The notes under the pieces: generated by a model
The model's database searches: none
Told to the model about the DNA's origin: nothing
The model's input: only the letters and a program-made list of their open reading frames with translations
Made by a program: the position numbers and the translations under genes
Shown here: positions 59,012 to 64,000 of the stretch, one piece after another
How the letters are laid out: every line of letters starts with the position of its first letter
Numbering within the stretch: position 1 is the stretch's first letter
Assembly: GCA_036936605.1 (NCBI GenBank)
Contig: JAUPFV010000004.1
Span: 91,352,334 to 91,416,333, forward strand
DNA: 64,000 bases
DNA from: Limnanthes douglasii subsp. nivea
Taxonomy: Eukaryota > Streptophyta > Magnoliopsida > Brassicales > Limnanthaceae
Direction of reading: 5' to 3'

Positions 59012-61374
59012 TAAACTATTGATATGCCTAGTTGATCAGCTAAAGACATGTCGTTAGTCTACAATTCTTCTATGACTATCTCCCACATAGATCTGATGCT
59101 CAGCTTTGGGAATGCTTTGTGAAAATCTAGGACCATGTCGGACTTGATCGAAGCATCCCACTTAGATAAAAACTCTAAGATTTGGTCAATATACTCGTCC
59201 ACTACGCCTTCCTTATCTTTCAGAGCCTAGGCCTTAAGCGCATTCAACTCCCTCTCAATTGTTTTAGTGAGAGCATCTTGATCTTTCAATTCCTTCAATA
59301 AATACCATATATCATCCTTGTCACTTTCTACCTTGTCCTTAAATTTTTTAATATCATTTAATTTGGATGATTATAACTCGACAAGTTTAGCTTCATCAGC
59401 AGCCTTAAGCTTCCTAAACTCTTCACCAGCAACCACTATTTTGCTTGCTAAACCATCGACACGCACTTTTTCCTATTCGGAAGCTTTTTTGTGATACTCG
59501 CATTCATCTTTATGTAAAATAATGTTTTGTGTGCTTTTACTTCCTTTTCCAACTCAGCAATAGGCTTTCTGAAGCCCAAAATTGCATATGCAAGAGTGTT
59601 TTGTTCCTTCACTAACTGAAAAAGGCACAACTTCTAATGGACTAGTCGAATAATGATTTTTTTTCCAAAACTTCGAAATTGATCCTCTCTATATTACCCA
59701 TTAAGTTACCTTCAGCATAGGCATGTTCCTCTGTAACTAGAACTGAGAGAGAACGCAGTTCATTCACTAGAGGAAGTTCGACTTGTACTATAACTGGGAT
59801 GATTTCTGAATTGTTATTTTCATTCTTTTTCCCATTAATTTCCTATTCTGCTTGCACATCTTGTGTGTCTTCTTCCTTTTTAAGACAAGATGTTTTCAGG
59901 TATCTTATCCACTTCAACATCGGCCTTAATTTTTACTGATAAAGGCTCATCGAGTTGTTCTACCTCCTCAGCAGCAATAATGTCTTTCTTTGAACCTTGT
60001 TTGTTGGCCTCACCTTTCACTACATGATGAATGGGAGCCCTTTTCATGGTTGGAAGGATAACATTTCCATCAACAAAGTCAATTATATAAATAATAACTG
60101 ATGGACGATGCAGAATAGTAAATTCCTCTAGAGACAGGTTGCGTTCAAAATTGGTCCTCCAAAGATAACTCAAAGCTAGATTGTTAGCAGTGAAGTATTT
60201 GTGGAATGCATTAGAAGAATTCTCCTCGACCCACTTGTGAAAACTTTTGAAATTAACTTTAAAAAATTTCAAATGTTACTGATGAGACTTTGTAAGAGTT
60301 GCAAGAAAGAGATCAAAATGAATTACGAATGTAAAAAAATTTAGAAATTATAAGTGAAGCTCAAAAAATTACTTGTACTCTTCCAAAACCCTAGGGCGCG
60401 GCTCAGATTACCTTTCGAGAAGATTTTTTTTTATGTTCTTCCAACAATTGCTAATGAAGAAGAACTGAATCTTCTATAACTTGTTATCTTCCAACAAGTC
60501 GTTCTTTACTTTATCCTCATTCATTGGAAGTAAACACATTTCTCTCATTTATCCATATCTCATGGGTGTCTCTCCACCCTTTGGTAATCGTATAATAAAC
60601 CCCATTTGGAATTATCGATTTGGCATGTAGCGTGCTTAACTCATTTTCTAGGAAATATTTGTATAGGATTTGAGAAAGGGCAAGTAGATATTTGTGGCTC
60701 AATTTTTGAAAATTAGGCCCCACATGCCCGACCAATGAATGAGTTAAATCTACTTCATCTACTTCTTTAGCATTTCTTTTACTGCTCTTAGCCTTTTGAG
60801 CTTTCTCTAATTCTTCTTTTGAGATCCGGATTTTCCTAACACTCCAAACGGTGACTCTTCTCAACATATTCCTTTTCATCAACTAGTTGTCTCAGATTAG
60901 GTCTGAAGGGAAATATCTTATATTGAGTTACTATCCGATGGGGAAAATGATTTCACTTTTGATTAGCTTCTCCGACTAAGAGTTAAGGGATAATGAGGGC
61001 TATTTGGTATACTCTTTACTTTTGGTATGTTGGACATTCGTAACTTTATTTGCATGGTCATCTTCAAATGAGAGTTATCCTCGGTATCTAAACCCATCAC
61101 TATGAAAGTAGATTGATGTATGTGACTTGTTTCTCCTTGAGACCGTGTTGGTATTGAAGAATGAATTTTTTACATGAAAACCTGAGTGGTGGACGGGAGT
61201 TCGGGTGAAATATTATGTATGTTGTATAGATGGATACCTCCGTAGTTGAAGGGTTGACTGATAAAAATTTTACGTATGGATTCTGGTAATCCTGCCGCCA
61301 ACCTACCTTTTTTTTCGATTTATCTTCATCTTATAAGAAAACCAATCAATAAAATATATTATGGAAGTGAACAT
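59012..61374 (-). pseudogene. Antisense gene of gypsy element 1, main part
   Basis: The start MFTS at 61374 matches the other two copies. Readable homologous parts are 60517-60882 (with HKYLLALSQILYKYFLENEL) and 59880-60272 (EENSSNAFHKYFTANNLALS, cf. NSFHNCFTSGNLVRSHL in element 2). Coiled-coil pieces lie at about 59030-59640. The last codons lie at 35173-35274 across the copia nest. Many stops and shifts make it the oldest of the three copies. Confidence 0.6.
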
Positions 61375-61855
61375 ATAAGTTCAAATAACGATGTCACTAG
61401 AGAATGTTATGTGGTGGCTATTATAAACTGAACGATGAGAATTCTGATAGTAAATGTGCAGAGTTTCTCTCTCTAAGAAATTTATTTCCTCTGTATAGTA
61501 AATGTGCCGAACAACTTCTTTCTCATAAGCTCAAACGTATAACCCTTAAAAAGTAGAATCGTCTCCAACATATATTGTTTGTAGAAAATTGGAACCATCT
61601 ACAACCATCATCACCACTAAAAGGAGGAGTCATGGGTTTAGCATACACGTGTCCTAAAGTATAACCAAAAGACAAACTCTGAAGGCCTCATACAAGAATG
61701 TCTGAAAAAGTTTGTGAGTCATTTCAAAACTATTTCCAGGATGTGTTGGAACAATATATAACTCATATAACGTAATAAATGTTAAAAAGTTGAGTCCAAA
61801 TATATTTTATATATTAGTCGTCCTAAATGCATTTCATGAGAACTAATGGGCTACC

Positions 61856-62225
61856 TGATGAGCACAAAATTATCCAAAAGACAAATCGAGAAAGTGGGTA
61901 ATTAAGCTAGCATTTATTTTATGTAGATAAATGTAATAAATGAGATTTTTTTAAATAATATGCCTTGAGAATAAATAGCCTTAGTTAATAAGAATATGCC
62001 AATGAGCCTTTTCGGGACATTAGGCCCTTTGAACTTAACTTTCATATAAATAAACTTTTAGATCATTAACAAATGAGGGAAAATCATTTACTCTAAATGT
62101 AGCCTATCATAGATTCTTTCGCTAAATTAAATCCTAAGTAGCTCAATTCTCTCACTATAGTATATCAAAATATTAATTTCCTCTTTCATTACTCAAATAT
62201 TCTCCAAAAATCATTAACTCTATCA
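61856..62225 (+). repeat. 3' LTR of gypsy element 1
   Basis: It is about 370 bp, starts TGATGAGCACAAAATTATCC and ends CTCTATCA. It pairs with 28212-28563 and is much more diverged than the element 2 pair, fitting an older insertion. Confidence 0.8.
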
Positions 62226-62299
62226 ACCGCGATAAAATTGACTGTGATGTATAAAAAAAACTTATTTTAACAAGATTTGTTGCTTTTAAATGACATATT

Positions 62300-62675
62300 T
62301 GGTGAGGTTTATTTTCGTTTGAGGGTAATTTTGTCCAGAGTTTTGTGGTATTTTGAAGGTATTTAATGTTTGGATAGAGTGTAGAGGGAGAATTGAGCTG
62401 CCTGGTTGTATTTAATTTTCATTACCCTCATTAAATGAAAGTGGTTGGGTATTTGTACCCTTAATTATGGGCCACATGGGCTTTCGGGTTGACTTATGGA
62501 TTTCGGTCGAGTTCAAAGACCCATTTAGTTTTAAGCATGTAGTTAATTAGCTTAGTCATGAAATGATTAAGTTTTTAGTACATTACTTCTGTCCGGATGG
62601 TTCAGTGGGTGGATGTTGTCAGAATTTCCCCTGTCCGGTTCTCATAAAGAGTGACAACAAATTCCGGACTCATCA
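62300..62675 (-). repeat. Solo LTR of the same gypsy family, reverse orientation
   Basis: Read on the - strand it starts TGATGAGTCCGG, contains ACCATCCGGACAG, AAATGGGTCTTTGAACT, GTACAAATACCCAACCACTT and ACAACCAGGCAGCTCAA, and ends AAATAAACCTCACCA. It is 376 bp, like the LTRs of element 2. The flanks ATATT (62295-62299) and ATCTT (62676-62680) match at 4 of 5 bases. No internal region is present, so it arose by LTR-LTR recombination. Confidence 0.85.
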
Positions 62676-63385
62676 ATCTTAAATTTATAGACATAAAAAA
62701 ATGTTTAGAGTTGTAATACTTAAAAATTATTATTAAGAACGTGAAATGTATATTTTAGTAACCATAATTCAAATTCTCCCTTACAATATTTATTATTCAA
62801 AATCTAATAATAAACTCTAAATAAAATTATTTCACGTTGTATGAATTATTGATAAAATATTGACCATAAAGTTATTTAGCTAAATAAAATTTTGCTTTTG
62901 TGTCGATCTTTATAAACCGTTCAAACTCAATAATATAGATAGTAATGTAAGTGTTTAATTTTTTTTTATAAAATTCATTCTACACGATTCTTTCGTCATA
63001 TAAAAGTTCCATTACCAATTTTAAATTATTATTTCAAAAAACATTTCAAACTACTTTAAGGTATTTCCAATATATCTTAATATATTATTTATTACATATA
63101 AAAATAATATTTAACAATAAATCTTAATATTTTTTAATATATTATTTAAATGATATTTAAAAAATAAAATATAACAAAATCAAATTTATATATAAAATAT
63201 ATTTTTTAAAATAAATAAAATAAATCAAATTCGTTACATAAAAGATATTTATTAAAAATATATGAAAATAAAATCATTTTTTATCTAAAAAATATATATA
63301 AATAAAATTAAATTTGTATTAAAGATAATTTATAATATAAAAAACAATTATTAAAAAAAATTAAAAAATATTTCAATATATATTG
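62676..63385. other. Very AT-rich spacer, nothing recognised
   Basis: Runs of A and T with no supported coding sequence lie between the solo LTR and the terminal LINE fragment. Confidence 0.5.
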
Positions 63386-64000
63386 TTTAAAAACTTAGCC
63401 AATGGAATTAAAGTTTCTTTCACTTATCTGATTGACAATTCTCAATCTACTTTCATCGCAGGTAGAAGTATCTCTGATAACATCCTTCTTTTCCAATAGT
63501 TTTTGCGGGGATACCACACCTAATTGCAATGGTAAAAGGGTCTCCCTTAAAATTCACCTGATGAAAGCCTTCGATAATGTCCATTGCACCTCATTCTTGA
63601 CATTCTTGTCGCGATAAATTTACCTGAAAATATAATTAATTGGATCATTAACTGCATCTCCTCGACTACCTACTCTAATATCATTAATGGTGACGCATAT
63701 GGAAAATTCCATGGCAGAAATGGTCTCTAACAAGGAGACCCGCTCTCCTCATTGCTTTTTCTCACTATCATGCAAATCATCTCCTGTATTCTGAAAGAGA
63801 AAAAACAATGATAGAAATTCTCAATTTCATTGGAAATGTCAAACTCAAAATCACGAATCTCTGCTTTGTAGACGATCTTATAATTTTATGTCATGAAGAT
63901 GTTGATTCTCTATTTCTCATTAAGGAGGGCCTTGATGGTTTACATTCCCTTTCATCTAAAAGACATATTTTCCTTTCTGGAATTAATCCAACCCTTCGTA
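63386..64000 (+). pseudogene. Reverse transcriptase fragment of another LINE, runs off the window
   Basis: Frame pieces in order are SQSTFIAGRSISDNILLFQ, VSLKIHLMKAFDNVHCTSFL (RT motif with catalytic Asp changed to His in the usual KIDLMKAFD), INWIINCISS, QGDPLSSLLF, and CFVDDLIILCHEDVDSLF (the FADD-type box kept as FVDD, about 63864-63880). Several stops and frameshifts are present. The RT differs from that of the LINE at 16-22 kb, so it is another lineage. The upstream edge seems to be a 5' truncation at about 63386. Confidence 0.75.

Larger units (their letters stand above)
28212..62225 (+). mobile_element. Gypsy element 1 (outer, oldest), Tat lineage, split by a copia element
   Basis: LTRs at 28212-28563 and 61856-62225 share long stretches (for example AATTAAGCTAG, TTTATTTTATGTAG and GAAAATCATTTACTCTAAA). 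The flanks ATCGC (28207-28211) and ACCGC (62226-62230) match at 4 of 5 bases, consistent with a 5-bp target duplication. Gag, protease, RT, two RNase H domains and integrase are on +, followed by an antisense gene. That gene is interrupted by the copia nest (about 35275-59011). All coding parts are badly broken. Confidence 0.85.

Overview
This is about 64 kb of AT-rich nuclear DNA from a flowering plant, most likely a dicot. The evidence is spliced genes with GT-AG introns, TATA-type promoters, plant Mutator-like, LINE, copia and Tat-lineage gypsy elements, a tRNA-derived SINE and a plant-type RING-CH gene. The species cannot be named from sequence alone. Only one ordinary, apparently intact host gene is visible; nearly everything else is transposable element, much of it broken and nested.

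Region 1 (about 0.2-11.2 kb) is a decayed Mutator-like element (MULE). It has a spliced Ulp1-type cysteine-protease gene on the + strand, a MuDR-type transposase (MURA) gene on the - strand, and a small acidic-protein gene with its own promoter between them. All its introns and intergenic parts are packed with a palindromic repeat family (arm AACAACTCTCAGGAT followed by its reverse complement) that I see nowhere else in the window.

Region 2 (12.1-15.7 kb) holds a three-exon, 383-residue RING-CH (RINGv) membrane protein gene on the - strand, with a long untranslated leader and a GA/CT-rich promoter.

Region 3 (16.3-22.4 kb) is a LINE with broken ORF1 and ORF2, inserted in an AT-rich tandem repeat. 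A 219-bp tRNA-derived SINE with a perfect 15-bp target duplication sits in its reverse transcriptase.

Region 4 (22.4-28.2 kb) is very AT-rich. It contains tandem repeats, a hairpin, a 540-bp non-autonomous hAT element with an 8-bp target duplication, and the C-terminal relic of a second MULE transposase.

Region 5 (28.2-62.2 kb) is a nest. An old Tat-lineage gypsy element (LTRs 28212-28563 and 61856-62225) was split by a copia element on the - strand (about 35.27-59.01 kb). That copia was split by two further gypsy elements of the same family: element 2 (38080-48392, both LTRs present) and element 3 (49441-58907, 5' end lost). All three gypsy copies carry gag, protease, RT, a double RNase H and integrase on +. 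They also carry a long antisense gene between pol and the 3' LTR. In two copies that gene has a matching short intron and a TATA box at the same distance from its start codon, which suggests it was once a transcribed unit in its own right.

Region 6 (62.3-64 kb) has a solo LTR of the same gypsy family in reverse orientation, then AT-rich DNA, then the start of another LINE reverse transcriptase running off the window.

All coding parts of the mobile elements that I followed contain stops or frameshifts, so none of them looks able to move by itself. Family assignments rest on motifs read by eye; no search was run.
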